From NCBI RefSeq assembly GCF_020687685.1, contig NZ_JAJEWM010000001.1, positions 1,054,001 to 1,118,000 of the forward strand: a stretch of 64,000 bases of DNA, in the 5' to 3' direction. This DNA is from Tessaracoccus sp. OS52 (lineage in GTDB: Bacteria > Actinomycetota > Actinomycetes > Propionibacteriales > Propionibacteriaceae). Both the position numbers and the translations under genes were made by a program. The notes under the pieces are model-generated. The model made no database searches. It saw only the letters and a program-made list of their open reading frames with translations, and was not told the DNA's origin. Shown here piece after piece: positions 8,041-16,809 of this stretch. Numbering within the stretch: position 1 is the first letter of the stretch; each line of letters starts with the position of its first letter.

Positions 8041-9045
8041 TCAGTGTCCGTCGTCGCCAGATCCGGGCCGGATGATGATGGTCTCGGTGAACTCCACGGC
8101 AAGGCACTCGGCGGTCCCGCTGCGGCTATCCGTGGTGGAGACGGATATGTCGGCCACGAAACTGGTCCTGGCCATCCGGACCGTGACGCCATCGAAGGAC
8201 TCGGTCTCGATCTCCCGGGTGCCGTCCCTGGCAAGGTCGACCGAGATCGTCAGGTCGCCTACTGGGTCGCCGGTGACGAGGTCGATCAACTGCGCCGTCG
8301 CCTCACCCGAGCTGCCCCGCATCCGAATGGTGCCCTCGGCCATCTGTGGGTTGGCGCCGTCGTCGATGACCACTTCGAACACCGGCTCCTTGAGCGTGCC
8401 GCTCAACCTCACAGCCCCGAAGTCCAGACCCTCCAGTGGGCAGATGTCGGACTCGAATCCGGTGTCGCGGAAGACCGCTCCCTCCGGGTTGGTGGTCCTG
8501 ACGTCGAAGGCCAGGTCCTGTGAGGTGCAGTCGTCCTGCCCGATCAGCACGTCGTAGCCCGGGACGGTGACCGAGATCACGTCCACCTGGTATTCGGTGG
8601 TGGTGACGGTGCCCTTCTCCTCCCAGCTGTTGCCGGGGCGGTCTCGCACCTCATCCACGACCGGTTCACCTACTACGGTGCGCACGGCTTCCACGGTGGC
8701 GGTGCCCACCGGTTCGCCGGTGCTGACGTCGACCAGCTCCACCTCGGCCGACAGAGTGCCGTCCACGCCGAAGACGGCTGTCCCGTCGAGGCTGTCCAGG
8801 ACCATCTGATAATCAAGGGTTTCGACGAACATGAACGATCCCGATTCGCCTGTATCGGAGGACGTCGAAGCGCCGAAGTAGACCAGGTCCGTCTCGGCCG
8901 TCTCGAAGACGCACGAGACGTCACTGATGGTGTTCACGATGTGTTCGCTACGAGCCGCGGACGCGGTCGGCGCGCCTGCGACTCCTGCCAGCAGCACGCC
9001 AGCCGACAGGGCGACGCCGAGACGTCGCGAAAGATTGGTGCCCAT
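8041..9045 (-). CDS. secreted protein with an internal duplication
   Basis: Not recognised as a named family. The start is ATG 9045, after a GAAGGGGG Shine-Dalgarno-like run, giving 334 residues. A Sec signal peptide (basic start, hydrophobic core, PTASAA cleavage region near residue 31) is followed by two related halves of about 140 residues. Each holds a stretch of the type x-LVDVSTGEPVG or x-LIDLVTGDPVG, and Cys residues fall at similar places (around DDCTSQDLAF and AECLAVEF). The protein is acidic and rich in beta-forming residues, so two beta-sandwich domains with disulfides are likely. It diverges from the secreted protease gene across 220 bases, so the two may share regulation. Confidence 0.75.
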   Translation of the reverse strand: MGTNLSRRLGVALSAGVLLAGVAGAPTASAARSEHIVNTISDVSCVFETAETDLVYFGASTSSDTGESGSFMFVETLDYQMVLDSLDGTAVFGVDGTLSAEVELVDVSTGEPVGTATVEAVRTVVGEPVVDEVRDRPGNSWEEKGTVTTTEYQVDVISVTVPGYDVLIGQDDCTSQDLAFDVRTTNPEGAVFRDTGFESDICPLEGLDFGAVRLSGTLKEPVFEVVIDDGANPQMAEGTIRMRGSSGEATAQLIDLVTGDPVGDLTISVDLARDGTREIETESFDGVTVRMARTSFVADISVSTTDSRSGTAECLAVEFTETIIIRPGSGDDGH

Positions 9046-9265
9046 GGTTCCCCCTTCTACGATGAGTGGACACACACTAAGCGTCGAAGGATTCGGCGGG
9101 GCCAGATCTGCCGAAGTCGTGCAGAAGTTCAGTAACGCACATCACCCGTCTGCGTAGGCGTGCGGACCGACTTCGCGATTCGGCAGCCGATGGCGGGGCG
9201 ACCGCCTACCCTCACTCCATACCACCGGGAGCCCTCCAAAGCGCTCCCCACAGGAGAGGCGAAGA

Positions 9266-10153
9266 ATGCGAAGAATACTGACGAGCCTGGTCGGGGCCCT
9301 TGCCCTGCTCGCCGCCACGATCACGCCCAGCCATGCCATCACCGGCAACTACGTCGCCGACGACGAGCACCCTTTCGTTGGACTCGTTGCGTTCTATGAC
9401 GAAAACGGGGAGTTCGCGGGGCGCTGCTCTGGCTCGCTGCTGTCACCCAGCGTCTTCCTGACAGCCGGCCACTGCACCGACGGGGCAGCCACCGCGGTGG
9501 TGTGGTTCCAGCAGGACGCCGGTGCCGACTACGACCCGGAGACTGGCGCCCCTGCGAGCAGCGGGTACCCCGACGGCTGCGCCCAGGGGACGTTGGGAAT
9601 CATGTGTGCGACGTCGGACGAGCTCTACAACTGGGGGTTCGACGACTTCGCCACGTTCCCCGACACCAAGGACCTGGGTCTGGTGATCCTCGACCAGCCG
9701 ATCACAGTGAGCGAGTACGGTCAGCTGGCGGAAGCAGGAACTCTGGACCCCCTTGCCACCGCCAGGGGAGGCCAGGATCTCACCGTGACCGCCAGCGGGT
9801 ACGGGCTGTCCTACAGCAGCCCCGTCGCGGTCGAGTCGTTCCGCAGCCGCCTGATGGCGGAGGGCAAGATCGTCAACCTTGAAAGCCAGAACAATGCCGG
9901 GTTCAACGTCCAGACGGTCGGCAAGGGCAAGGGCCGGGGCGGCACCTGCTCGGGTGACTCCGGTGGTCCGATCTTCCTCGGCGGTTACGAGTCCAACCTG
10001 ATCGTGGCTGTGACGTCGTTCGGGCTGAACTCCTACTGTCGTGGAGTCGACTTCGCCTACCGCGTCGACACTGTGGCGGCCCAGCAGTGGATCCTGGACA
10101 CGGTGGCAGCCTCCTCGGCAGCCGACGAGGCAGAGCTCATCGTCATCGTCTGA
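9266..10153 (+). CDS. secreted trypsin-like serine protease (S1 family)
   Basis: A 295-residue exported endopeptidase. A signal peptide covers about residues 1-24 (ITPSHA cleavage region). The catalytic triad is complete: His69 in TAGHC, Asp136 in KDLGLVIL and Ser232 in GDSGGP. The mature chain starts with ITGNYV close to the signal-cleavage site, a position resembling the I-V/I-x-G-G activation end of trypsins, so it may need little or no propeptide removal. Cys residues are placed for disulfides. The start ATG 9266 follows AGGAGAGGCG. A strong hairpin follows the stop. The target is unknown; extracellular protein degradation or processing of its own surface proteins are both possible. Confidence 0.9.
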   Translation: MRRILTSLVGALALLAATITPSHAITGNYVADDEHPFVGLVAFYDENGEFAGRCSGSLLSPSVFLTAGHCTDGAATAVVWFQQDAGADYDPETGAPASSGYPDGCAQGTLGIMCATSDELYNWGFDDFATFPDTKDLGLVILDQPITVSEYGQLAEAGTLDPLATARGGQDLTVTASGYGLSYSSPVAVESFRSRLMAEGKIVNLESQNNAGFNVQTVGKGKGRGGTCSGDSGGPIFLGGYESNLIVAVTSFGLNSYCRGVDFAYRVDTVAAQQWILDTVAASSAADEAELIVIV

Positions 10154-10164
10154 GTCCAGTCCAG

Positions 10165-10222
10165 GAGCGGAAGACGGAGGCCTGGAGTCCCCTCCAAAGG
10201 AGGAGAGGTCCGTCTTCCGCTC
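10165..10222. terminator. perfect 14-bp hairpin between protease and transporter genes
   Basis: GAGCGGAAGACGGA (10165-10178) pairs perfectly with TCCGTCTTCCGCTC (10209-10222). The 30-base loop holds a second hairpin (CCTCC-AAA-GGAGG, 10191-10203). It sits directly after the protease stop and reaches the stop codon of the convergent MmpL gene, so it probably terminates both transcripts. There is no clear U tract on either side. Confidence 0.7.
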
Positions 10223-12464
10223 AGGGATTCACCCGCGCTTTCCTGACGCGGGTGCGCCTCTCCCGCTGCAGGATGCCCGACGGCCAACTGCTCAGCGGAC
10301 CCACCAGCGTGATCAGTGATGGCACGAGCAGCGCTCGAACGATGAACACGTCGATCAGGATGCCGACCCCGAGCAGGAAGCCAAGTTCGTGAAACGGCCC
10401 AAGCGGGACCAGGGCGAGGAGCCCGAAGCTGGCGGCCAGCGCCAGGCCAGCCGAGGTGATCGCTCGGGTCGATTCCGGGGTGGCGACGAGGAGGGCATCC
10501 CGCATCGAGAGGTTGCGGGCCTTCTGCCAGACGTGGCCGACGGCGAAGATGTTGTAGTCGGACCCGAGGGACAAAAGGAGCACCGACCCCGCAAACGGGA
10601 CGTAGAACGTGAGCCCGTCGTGCCCGAGGTAGCCCTGGAAGAACAGCACTGACAGACCCAGAGTGGCGCCGAGCGCGAGCACGCTCGACGCGAGGAGGTA
10701 CAAGGGGGCGACCAGCGCCCGGAGGAAGATGACGAGTAGAAGTAGGTTCACGGCCAGCGCGACGAGCCCGATCCGCAGGAGGTCGTTGGTGGTGTCCGCG
10801 ATGATGCCCGCGGCGAGTGCGGTGTCGCCGGCGACGTAGGCGGTGACCTCGCCCAGACCCGCGTCTGCGGCGAACTGCGGAAGTGCCCCTTCGACGCGCC
10901 CGAGCGAAGCGATCGCCGTCGACTCGAGGGGTGTGTTGCTGAGGACGACAAGGAAGCGGACGGCGTCGCCCGATTTCGCGGTGAAGGCGCCGACGTCGTC
11001 TGCCGCGCGGAGGTCGCCCGGACCAATCAGGCCCGCCACTCCCGGTTGGGCTTTGAGGACCTCGCCGAACTTGGCGAGCTCATCGGTCCTTTCCCCGATT
11101 CCCGGTGCTTCGAGCACGATCTCAGTGGGGGAGACGATGCCCGGGGCGAAGCCCTTCCCGGCGGCGTCTGCGGCGCGCTGCACGCCCGTGTTTTCGGGCA
11201 GGGACTGGACGAATCCAAGGCCGAGGTCGAGGTTGCGTGCCTGGTAGGCCGCCGTCCCCAAGCCGGCCACGCACAGCAGTACCAGGACGAAGGCGGAGCC
11301 GCGGTGCGCGACGGCTCGGGTGAGGAGGGAAGGCCGCTGGCGCGCCTTCGCGGGTTGCGCCACGAGATTCCGAGGCCAGAACACGGCTCGGCCGAAGATG
11401 GCGAGCAAGGCTGGCACGAGCGTGACTGCCACCACGAGTCCGGTCAGGACCGTGAGCGCGAGGGCGGGCCCGAACCCGCTGAAGAGCGGGGACTCGGCGA
11501 CGAGGAGCGAGGCCGTTCCCGCTGCGACCGTTACGCCCGCGACAGTGACGATCGGTGTGACGGAAGCGGTGGCGAGACGGGCCGCCTCGAGGCGTTCGTG
11601 GCCCTCCCTGAGCCGGGCGCGCAGACCGGAGATGTAGAAGATGCAGTAGTCGGTGACGATGCCGAGGAGGAGTGCGACGATCAGGGGCCGCAGGTCGGCC
11701 GGGATCGACACATCCATCATCGTCGCGGCCCAGCCGGACACGCCGAGGGTGACGAACACTGCAGCCCCCACGGAGATCAGCGTCAGGGCCGGCGCCACCA
11801 GCGAGCCGAACGTGAGGGCCACGATGGTGAGCACCGCAAGGACGGTCACCACCTCGACGATGTGGACGTAGGAGGTCAGGACCCTGCCCTGGGCGGCGCG
11901 CGCCGGGATGGAGCCGGTGACGCCCACATAGCCGTCGGAAGCGTCCGTGAGCTGTTCGGCTGCGAAGTCCTCGGCGATCTGGCTCTGCTCGAAGAAGTTC
12001 AGCGTGGGGTCCGCGAAAAGGAAGGTGACCACTGTCGTGTTCGTCTCGGCGGCGCCGGGGAACGCTCCCTCGGCATTTGGCACCGGAATTGCACCGAGTA
12101 GCTCAGTGTCGTACTGACCCTGGTTGATGGCGATGCCACGCATGACCGCTTCGGCCTGAACCAGTGGGGGCAGGCCATCAGGATTGCGCTGCACGATCGC
12201 CGCCCGGCTCAGGAGGGGAAATCCAAAAAGCTCCAACGACCGCTGCTCGGCCGCGAAGCTGGAATCGTCGGCCCCGAGCGCCTCGATGTCATTGGCAGAA
12301 CCCTGCATAGGGGGCAGGAACAACGTCGCTGCGACAGCCGCGGCCACCCATCCGAGGACGATGAACCAGCGCAACGCGACCATCGCCCGGGCGTAGCCGT
12401 ACCAGAGTTTGGCCATCAGGCCGCGGCGGGGCTCCGCCTCCACCGACGCAGGCGCTGCACTCAT
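10221..12464 (-). CDS. MMPL-family RND transporter
   Basis: A 747-residue membrane protein with two halves, each with one hydrophobic segment, an extracytoplasmic domain and a bundle of about five helices. The Asp-Tyr pairs typical of MmpL proton relays are present in both halves (VTDYCIF and GSDYNIF). Such proteins use the proton gradient to export lipids, siderophores or small molecules; the cargo here is unknown. The start ATG 12464 overlaps the stop of the upstream 149-residue membrane protein gene (ATGA overlap), so the two are translationally coupled and may work together. The stop codon lies within the terminator hairpin shared with the protease gene. Confidence 0.88.
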   Translation of the reverse strand: MSAAPASVEAEPRRGLMAKLWYGYARAMVALRWFIVLGWVAAAVAATLFLPPMQGSANDIEALGADDSSFAAEQRSLELFGFPLLSRAAIVQRNPDGLPPLVQAEAVMRGIAINQGQYDTELLGAIPVPNAEGAFPGAAETNTTVVTFLFADPTLNFFEQSQIAEDFAAEQLTDASDGYVGVTGSIPARAAQGRVLTSYVHIVEVVTVLAVLTIVALTFGSLVAPALTLISVGAAVFVTLGVSGWAATMMDVSIPADLRPLIVALLLGIVTDYCIFYISGLRARLREGHERLEAARLATASVTPIVTVAGVTVAAGTASLLVAESPLFSGFGPALALTVLTGLVVAVTLVPALLAIFGRAVFWPRNLVAQPAKARQRPSLLTRAVAHRGSAFVLVLLCVAGLGTAAYQARNLDLGLGFVQSLPENTGVQRAADAAGKGFAPGIVSPTEIVLEAPGIGERTDELAKFGEVLKAQPGVAGLIGPGDLRAADDVGAFTAKSGDAVRFLVVLSNTPLESTAIASLGRVEGALPQFAADAGLGEVTAYVAGDTALAAGIIADTTNDLLRIGLVALAVNLLLLVIFLRALVAPLYLLASSVLALGATLGLSVLFFQGYLGHDGLTFYVPFAGSVLLLSLGSDYNIFAVGHVWQKARNLSMRDALLVATPESTRAITSAGLALAASFGLLALVPLGPFHELGFLLGVGILIDVFIVRALLVPSLITLVGPLSSWPSGILQRERRTRVRKARVNP

Positions 12465-12910
12465 GGCGTGCCGCTGGGGCTGGGCTCCGCAGAGGCGGAC
12501 TCAGTGGTCTCGGGGGCCTTCCCGGCTTGGGCAAGGCATTCCTCGGACGCCCCGTCTGCCGTCTCACGGGCGTCCTGGAGACGGTCGAGGGTCTCCTGCA
12601 GGGCACGCGCATCCTGTGCCTCCGCGCCCTTGGCCAGGTCATCGATGCCCTGGTCGACGACGAGGTTGTACTCGGCCGCCCGCACGCACGCATCTGAAAC
12701 GTCTCCCGTCTCCGTGGTCGTGCGCTCCGGCGTCGGCGACGGGCTCGCGCTGGCGCTGATCACGGACTGCGCCTCCATCGGGGTGGCCCACCCGACGCCG
12801 AGGAGGAAGACTCCGGCAGCCACGGCCAACGCAATGCCGACCAGGAGCCCGATCAGAAGCATCAGCCAACCACTGAAAGTTCCGCCGCTCCGGTGCTCGC
12901 CGACTGTCAT
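12461..12910 (-). CDS. small membrane-anchored protein coupled to the MMPL gene
   Basis: Not recognised. With ATG 12910, placed after AGGAGG, it is 149 residues: a short N terminus, one hydrophobic segment (about residues 14-40, rich in Leu/Gly/Val/Ala), a Ser/Pro/Thr linker, an extracytoplasmic helical region with two Cys residues (DACVRAAEY and EECLAQAG), and a Ser/Pro-rich end. The helical part between the cysteines may fold as a disulfide-linked hairpin. A four-base overlap with the MMPL gene points to a stoichiometric accessory role, perhaps as a periplasmic-side partner. That role is inferred from gene order only. Confidence 0.75.
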   Translation of the reverse strand: MTVGEHRSGGTFSGWLMLLIGLLVGIALAVAAGVFLLGVGWATPMEAQSVISASASPSPTPERTTTETGDVSDACVRAAEYNLVVDQGIDDLAKGAEAQDARALQETLDRLQDARETADGASEECLAQAGKAPETTESASAEPSPSGTP

Positions 12911-13157
12911 CGAACCTCCTCGTGGAGTGGCCTCCCTTGGCCACGTGGGGCACAGCAGTACTGAGATGGTATTGGTCAGGGGCGAGTCGCGCCGATATTC
13001 GCTACAGGATCGGTCGATGTCCCGCCACGCAGGGCCTGCTGCCATCTCGGCATCACTCATGAGCGGACGCCAGCATGCAGGGGCGGGGACCAGCAGCAAA
13101 GGGCTCACAGGGATCTGTGCAGAGACTTCGCCTCAAGAACCCCCGGAAGACGGCAGA
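12911..13157. other. longest ordinary intergenic region, no gene supported
   Basis: This 247-base stretch lies upstream of the MMPL operon and downstream of the small gene ending at 13158. It presumably carries the operon promoter, but I see no convincing -35/-10 pair, no RNA structure and no conserved small protein in it. Confidence 0.5.
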
Positions 13158-13418
13158 TCAGGAGGTTGGGGTCCGGTCATCTGTGAGGGGTTCAGGCGTT
13201 TCGCCGTTGGCGACCGCTTCAATCCAGTCGACCGCCTCGTCCGACAGGAAGAGGCCAGCCGGTCCGCTCTTGCCGACCCACCGGGGATCAATGCCGATGG
13301 TGCCGCCGGCTTCGGCTATTTCTTCGACGAGGTCGGGCGGGACCTCATCACCGTTGTTGGCTATCAGGTAGTCACGGGACTGCTGGCGCAGCTTCGGCCA
13401 CCACGCGTCGATGCTCAT
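13158..13418 (-). CDS. small acidic hypothetical protein
   Basis: Not recognised. From ATG 13418 it encodes 86 residues, acidic and soluble, beginning SIDAWWPKLRQQSRDYLIAN and ending in a Pro/Thr/Asp-rich tail. There is no signal peptide, membrane segment or known motif. An in-frame ATG at 13436 is an alternative start. The codon pattern (G/C at third positions) and amino-acid composition look like a real gene. It diverges from the DUF1697 gene with 86 bases between starts, so the two may share a promoter region. Confidence 0.6.
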   Translation of the reverse strand: MSIDAWWPKLRQQSRDYLIANNGDEVPPDLVEEIAEAGGTIGIDPRWVGKSGPAGLFLSDEAVDWIEAVANGETPEPLTDDRTPTS

Positions 13419-13504
13419 CCGGCAATTGTCAGTCATACCGACGCGAGGCGCCAGACTCCGCAGAAGCGGATATTCGACGGGTGCTGCCATGGGACGATCG
13501 GAAC

Positions 13505-14044
13505 GTGAGTTACCAGGTGGCGTTCTTCCGGAACATGAACCTCGGCCAGGCGCGGAGCCGATCCCCGCGCAGCTCCGAGCTTCTCGATGCCTTCGCAGCC
13601 GCCGGGGCGAGCAGTGCAGTGAACTTCCAGACCAACGGCACCGTGATCTTCACCGGCGAGCAACCAGCTGCACTCGCGGAATCCGTCGTGAACCGCCTCA
13701 CAGCAGCCACGGGCTACACCGACCTTGTCGTGGTCCGCTCCGCCGACTGGCTCATCGACACACTCGGACACCTTGACCCTGAAGTACCCGCGGGGGAAGT
13801 TGCCCTCTTCGACGCCATCCTGCTCCCGGAACTCGTGCTGCCTCACGTCGAACGCGCTGCTACCGGCGAACTCGTGGTGCACGCACTCACCTGCGCCCAC
13901 GCGGTCACGAGTGCCACCGGCGCTGGGATCTCCGCCGGACCGGTACTGACACGGCTGGTCGGCGTCCCGGTCACCTGCCGGGGGATCCGCACGATGCTGC
14001 GACTCGTCGCGCGGCTGACCATCCTCATCGGGACAGCGAAGTAG
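13505..14044 (+). CDS. DUF1697 family protein
   Basis: A 179-residue protein. The opening, x-Y-Q-V-A-F-F-R-N-M-N-L-G-Q, followed by a helix and FQTNGTVIF, matches the DUF1697 pattern (normally a-FLRGINVGG then Y-x-x-SGNVVF), with the usual Gly-rich loop altered here. The family has a ferredoxin-like alpha+beta fold and no established function. GTG 13505 is chosen because the conserved strand begins immediately after it and a GACGAT hexamer lies six bases upstream. The reading from 13481 lacks both features. Confidence 0.75.
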   Translation: MSYQVAFFRNMNLGQARSRSPRSSELLDAFAAAGASSAVNFQTNGTVIFTGEQPAALAESVVNRLTAATGYTDLVVVRSADWLIDTLGHLDPEVPAGEVALFDAILLPELVLPHVERAATGELVVHALTCAHAVTSATGAGISAGPVLTRLVGVPVTCRGIRTMLRLVARLTILIGTAK

Positions 14045-14173
14045 GGGCGGCAGGGCCAGGATTGCCGGGCAGGACCCCTCAATCCCAAGCGAGGGCACCT
14101 GACGAGCGCGGCGAGCCGGCGCGGCTAGACCCACGGGTCGCAGGTGGCAACGTCAAGAAATGACCAGCAGTCG

Positions 14174-14250
14174 TGGTGGGCGCAGAGGGACTCGAACCCC
14201 CGACATCTTGCTTGTAAGGCAAGCGCTCTAACCAACTGAGCTATGCGCCC
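14174..14250 (-). tRNA. tRNA-Val (anticodon TAC)
   Basis: The minus strand folds as a full cloverleaf. The acceptor arm GGGCGCA pairs with TGCGCCC, the D arm contains AGCTCAGTTGGTTAGAGC, and the T arm contains GGTTCGAGTCC. The anticodon stem CTTGC/GCAAG encloses the loop CTTACAA, so the anticodon is TAC (14214-14216), which reads GUA-type valine codons. The 3' CCA is encoded at 14174-14176. It starts 21 bases after the stop of the secreted repeat-protein gene on the same strand, so it may be transcribed by read-through as well as from its own promoter. Confidence 0.97.
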
Positions 14251-14271
14251 CGCGCCCACCATTGTGGCAGA

Positions 14272-15096
14272 TCAGCCGTTGGGGAAGCAGTAGCTGACCG
14301 TGTCGGCAAGGTCGTGCGGCACGCCCGCGTCCTCGTAATAGGTGCAGATGGAGGCCGCATGGAGGCCGCCGCGGCCACCGAAGCCCCAGCCGGCGGGCTT
14401 CTTGTTGAAGAAGGCCGTCTCCATGAACAGGTCCTTGTTCCCATCCCTGTCCTTGGCGGTGACGACGTACTGCACGGCCAACCAGTTCGGGTCGACCTTC
14501 GACTGGAGGCAGGAGTCGGTCACGATGCTCTGGTCGGCGATGATGTCGCGGATGGTGTCCTGTCTGACGGGGCAGGAGACGGGGGTCACGTGGACGATGT
14601 TGTTGAAGACCCACTGGTTGAGGTTCTGGAACTTCCCGTCCTTCACGCCCGCGATGGTCGCCCAGATCTCGGAGCGGCAGCCGTTGCGGCCAGTCCAAGG
14701 GGTGTCGCACTGCGTGCGCCACTTGCGGCCATTGATGGTGTGCTCGCCCGGCGTCACCAGCGGATTCCACGTCTCCCAGGTGGAGCGAGGGCTGGTGAGG
14801 TAGGTGAGGTTGTTGAAGACCCACTGGCTCTTCTGCGTGAACTTTCCGTTGGCGTAGGTGACCTGCGTTCCCCAGATCTTGGTCTCGCACCGGTCCACGG
14901 TGGTCGAGTACTTGGTGCAGTTCGTCACCCAGGTACGGCCGTTGTAGGCCCAGGTGCCGGTCTCGGTGTAGACCTGCTGGGCGGACTTGGCCACCTTGGT
15001 TTCAGCGGCGGCCTGCTGTGGGGTCAGGGACAGCGTCCAGGCGAGGCCAACGGCCAGAACCAGGAGAATGCGGATGAATCGGGAAGAGCCGCGCAC
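14272..15096 (-). CDS. secreted protein with two WVFNN-type tandem repeats
   Basis: Not recognised as a named family. From GTG 15096, seven bases after GGAG, it is 274 residues with a Sec signal peptide (hydrophobic core about residues 10-25, PQQAAAET cleavage region). Two homologous repeats of about 55 residues follow (roughly 44-98 and 113-166). Each has N-G-R-x-W, two Cys, an x-IW segment, G-K-F and then QWVFNN, followed by a Cys-rich C-terminal domain of about 100 residues. The aromatic, two-cysteine repeats look like small disulfide-stabilised extracellular modules, perhaps for binding. No catalytic signature is visible. ATGs further upstream (15147, 15165) are possible but would precede the signal peptide by many residues. 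Confidence 0.72.
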   Translation of the reverse strand: MRGSSRFIRILLVLAVGLAWTLSLTPQQAAAETKVAKSAQQVYTETGTWAYNGRTWVTNCTKYSTTVDRCETKIWGTQVTYANGKFTQKSQWVFNNLTYLTSPRSTWETWNPLVTPGEHTINGRKWRTQCDTPWTGRNGCRSEIWATIAGVKDGKFQNLNQWVFNNIVHVTPVSCPVRQDTIRDIIADQSIVTDSCLQSKVDPNWLAVQYVVTAKDRDGNKDLFMETAFFNKKPAGWGFGGRGGLHAASICTYYEDAGVPHDLADTVSYCFPNG

Positions 15097-15202
15097 GTTT
15101 TCACTCCGGGGGGTTGAGACTTCGGGGGTGCTCTGCACTCTAGGCATCACCAGCGCTGCTGGCACACAGAACGAAACCTCAGCTTTAGGGTTCCCGCGCT
15201 GG

Positions 15203-15670
15203 TCAGGCGCCTAGTGCCGCCCTCACGAGTCTGGCGACGGTGGCGCCGTCGGCCCGGCCCGCCGCCCTCACATTGACCGCCTTCACGATGCTGCCCATCT
15301 GCTTCATGGTGGGGGAGTCACCCCCATCCCGTAGAGCTTGGACCTCCTCATCGACCAGCGCCTGGAGTTCAGCGTCGGTCAGGGGCTGGGGGAGGTAGCG
15401 CGCGATGAACTCGGCCTCCGCCGTCTCGTTGTCCGCGAGGTCCTTGCGGCCGGCATCGGCGTAGGTCTGGGCGGAGTCGCGGCGCTTGCGCTGCTCGCGG
15501 GTGATGACAGCCAACTCCTCCTCGTCGCTCAGTTCGCGGGCCACGTCCCCGGCCACTTCCTCGTGGCCGATCGCCGCAAGAAGTGCGCGGATGTTGGTCT
15601 TGGCCAGTTCATCCTTGGCGCGCAGTGCGGCGGCCAGGTCAGTCCTGAGTCGTTCCTTGGAAGCTCCCAT
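15203..15670 (-). CDS. GatB/YqeY domain-containing protein
   Basis: About 155 residues, matching the stand-alone YqeY family that resembles the C-terminal tail domain of the GatB amidotransferase subunit. Typical family features are an early helix with KERLRTDL, the RKRRDSA..Y segment near the middle, E-x-x-x-x-x-x-YLPQPLT, and the end with MGSIVKAVN. The family is linked to tRNA-dependent amidation, but its function alone is not established. The start is either ATG 15670 (used here, seven bases after a CATGCT hexamer) or ATG 15682. It diverges from prfB, with the two starts about 20 bases apart. Confidence 0.88.
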   Translation of the reverse strand: MGASKERLRTDLAAALRAKDELAKTNIRALLAAIGHEEVAGDVARELSDEEELAVITREQRKRRDSAQTYADAGRKDLADNETAEAEFIARYLPQPLTDAELQALVDEEVQALRDGGDSPTMKQMGSIVKAVNVRAAGRADGATVARLVRAALGA

Positions 15671-15676
15671 GGTTGG

Positions 15677-15683
15677 TAGCATG
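15677..15683. promoter_or_regulatory. overlapping divergent -10 hexamers of prfB and the YqeY gene
   Basis: TAGCAT on the plus strand (15677-15682) lies eight bases before the prfB GTG. CATGCT on the minus strand (15678-15683) lies seven bases before the YqeY ATG. The two hexamers overlap by five bases, so transcription in one direction should exclude the other. Both transcripts would be leaderless. Confidence 0.45.
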
Positions 15684-15690
15684 TCACATT

Positions 15691-16809
15691 GTGGCTGCTG
15701 AAGATCTCTCCCAAACCATCGCCGACCTCGACCGGTCCCTGACCTCGATCGAGGCTGTTGCCGACCTGCCGAAACTGCGTTCGGAGATCTCCGTCCTTGA
15801 GCAGGAGGTCGCGGCACCGGATCTTTGGGACGACCAGGACAACGCCCAGCGCGTCACGTCGCAACTGTCTGTCAAGCAGGCCGAGGTGGAGCGGCTCGAG
15901 AAGCTGCGCTCACGCCTGGACGACGCCGCTCTGATGCTCGAGATGGCAGACGAGGAGGGCGACAAGTCGGTGCACGACGAGGTCGCGAACGAGTTGCGCG
16001 GCCTCGGCAAGGAGATCGCGGCCCTCGAGGTGCGCACCCTGCTGTCCGGCGACTACGACCCCCGTGACGCACTGATCACCATTCGCGCGGAGGCGGGCGG
16101 CGTCGACGCGGCCGACTTCACCGAGAAGCTGATGCGCATGTACCTGCGCTGGGCGGAGCGTCACGGCTACGGCGTCGAGGTCTACGACACCTCCTTCGCC
16201 GAAGAGGCGGGACTCAAGTCCGTCACCTTCGCGGTCAAGGCTCCGTACGCCTACGGCACCCTCTCGGTCGAGCAGGGCACCCACCGGCTGGTCAGGATCT
16301 CGCCGTTCGACAACCAGGGCCGCCGTCAGACCTCGTTCGCCGGTGTGGAGGTGCTGCCCGTCACTGAGGAGACCGACCACGTCGACATCCCCGAGTCCGA
16401 CATCAGGGTGGACGTTTTCCGCTCCTCGGGTCCGGGTGGCCAGTCGGTCAACACCACGGACTCCGCGGTGCGCATCACGCACCTGCCCTCCGGCATCGTC
16501 GTCAGCTGCCAGAACGAGAAGTCGCAGATCCAGAACAAGGCCGCCGCGCTCCGGGTGCTGCAGTCGAGGCTGCTGGAGCGTGCTCGCCAGGACCGCGAGA
16601 AGGAAATGAACGCGCTCAAGGGCGACGGCGGCAACTCCTGGGGTGCCCAGATGCGCTCCTACGTCATGAACCCGTACCAGATGGTCAAGGATCTGCGCAC
16701 CGATTACGAGGTGGGTAATCCGGAGGCGGTCTTCGACGGGGAGATCGACGGCTTCATCGATGCCGGCATCCGCTGGCGCAAGCAGTCGGAGACCGCCGCC
16801 TCCCAGTGA
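15691..16809 (+). CDS. prfB: peptide chain release factor 2
   Basis: RF2 ends translation at UGA and UAA codons in the ribosomal A site. The 372-residue protein has the N-terminal helical domain, the SPF tripeptide (in VRISPFDNQ) that recognises the stop codon, and the GGQ loop at residues 249-251 ([10 protein letters not shown]) that triggers peptidyl-tRNA hydrolysis. There is no in-frame TGA near the start, so the autoregulatory frameshift seen in enterobacterial prfB is absent. GTG 15691 is preferred over the TTG/ATG-type reading from 15673 because it sits eight bases after a TAGCAT hexamer. ftsE follows on the same strand. Confidence 0.96.
   Translation: MAAEDLSQTIADLDRSLTSIEAVADLPKLRSEISVLEQEVAAPDLWDDQDNAQRVTSQLSVKQAEVERLEKLRSRLDDAALMLEMADEEGDKSVHDEVANELRGLGKEIAALEVRTLLSGDYDPRDALITIRAEAGGVDAADFTEKLMRMYLRWAERHGYGVEVYDTSFAEEAGLKSVTFAVKAPYAYGTLSVEQGTHRLVRISPFDNQGRRQTSFAGVEVLPVTEETDHVDIPESDIRVDVFRSSGPGGQSVNTTDSAVRITHLPSGIVVSCQNEKSQIQNKAAALRVLQSRLLERARQDREKEMNALKGDGGNSWGAQMRSYVMNPYQMVKDLRTDYEVGNPEAVFDGEIDGFIDAGIRWRKQSETAASQ

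Noticed and set aside
11046-12101. A 351-codon plus-strand open frame opposite the MMPL gene
   Set aside because: It has Gly/Arg/Asp/His-rich antisense composition and no start context; the minus-strand transporter is certain.
15691-15790. Programmed frameshift site in prfB
   Set aside because: The reading frame is continuous from GTG 15691 with no in-frame TGA, so RF2 autoregulation by frameshifting is not present.
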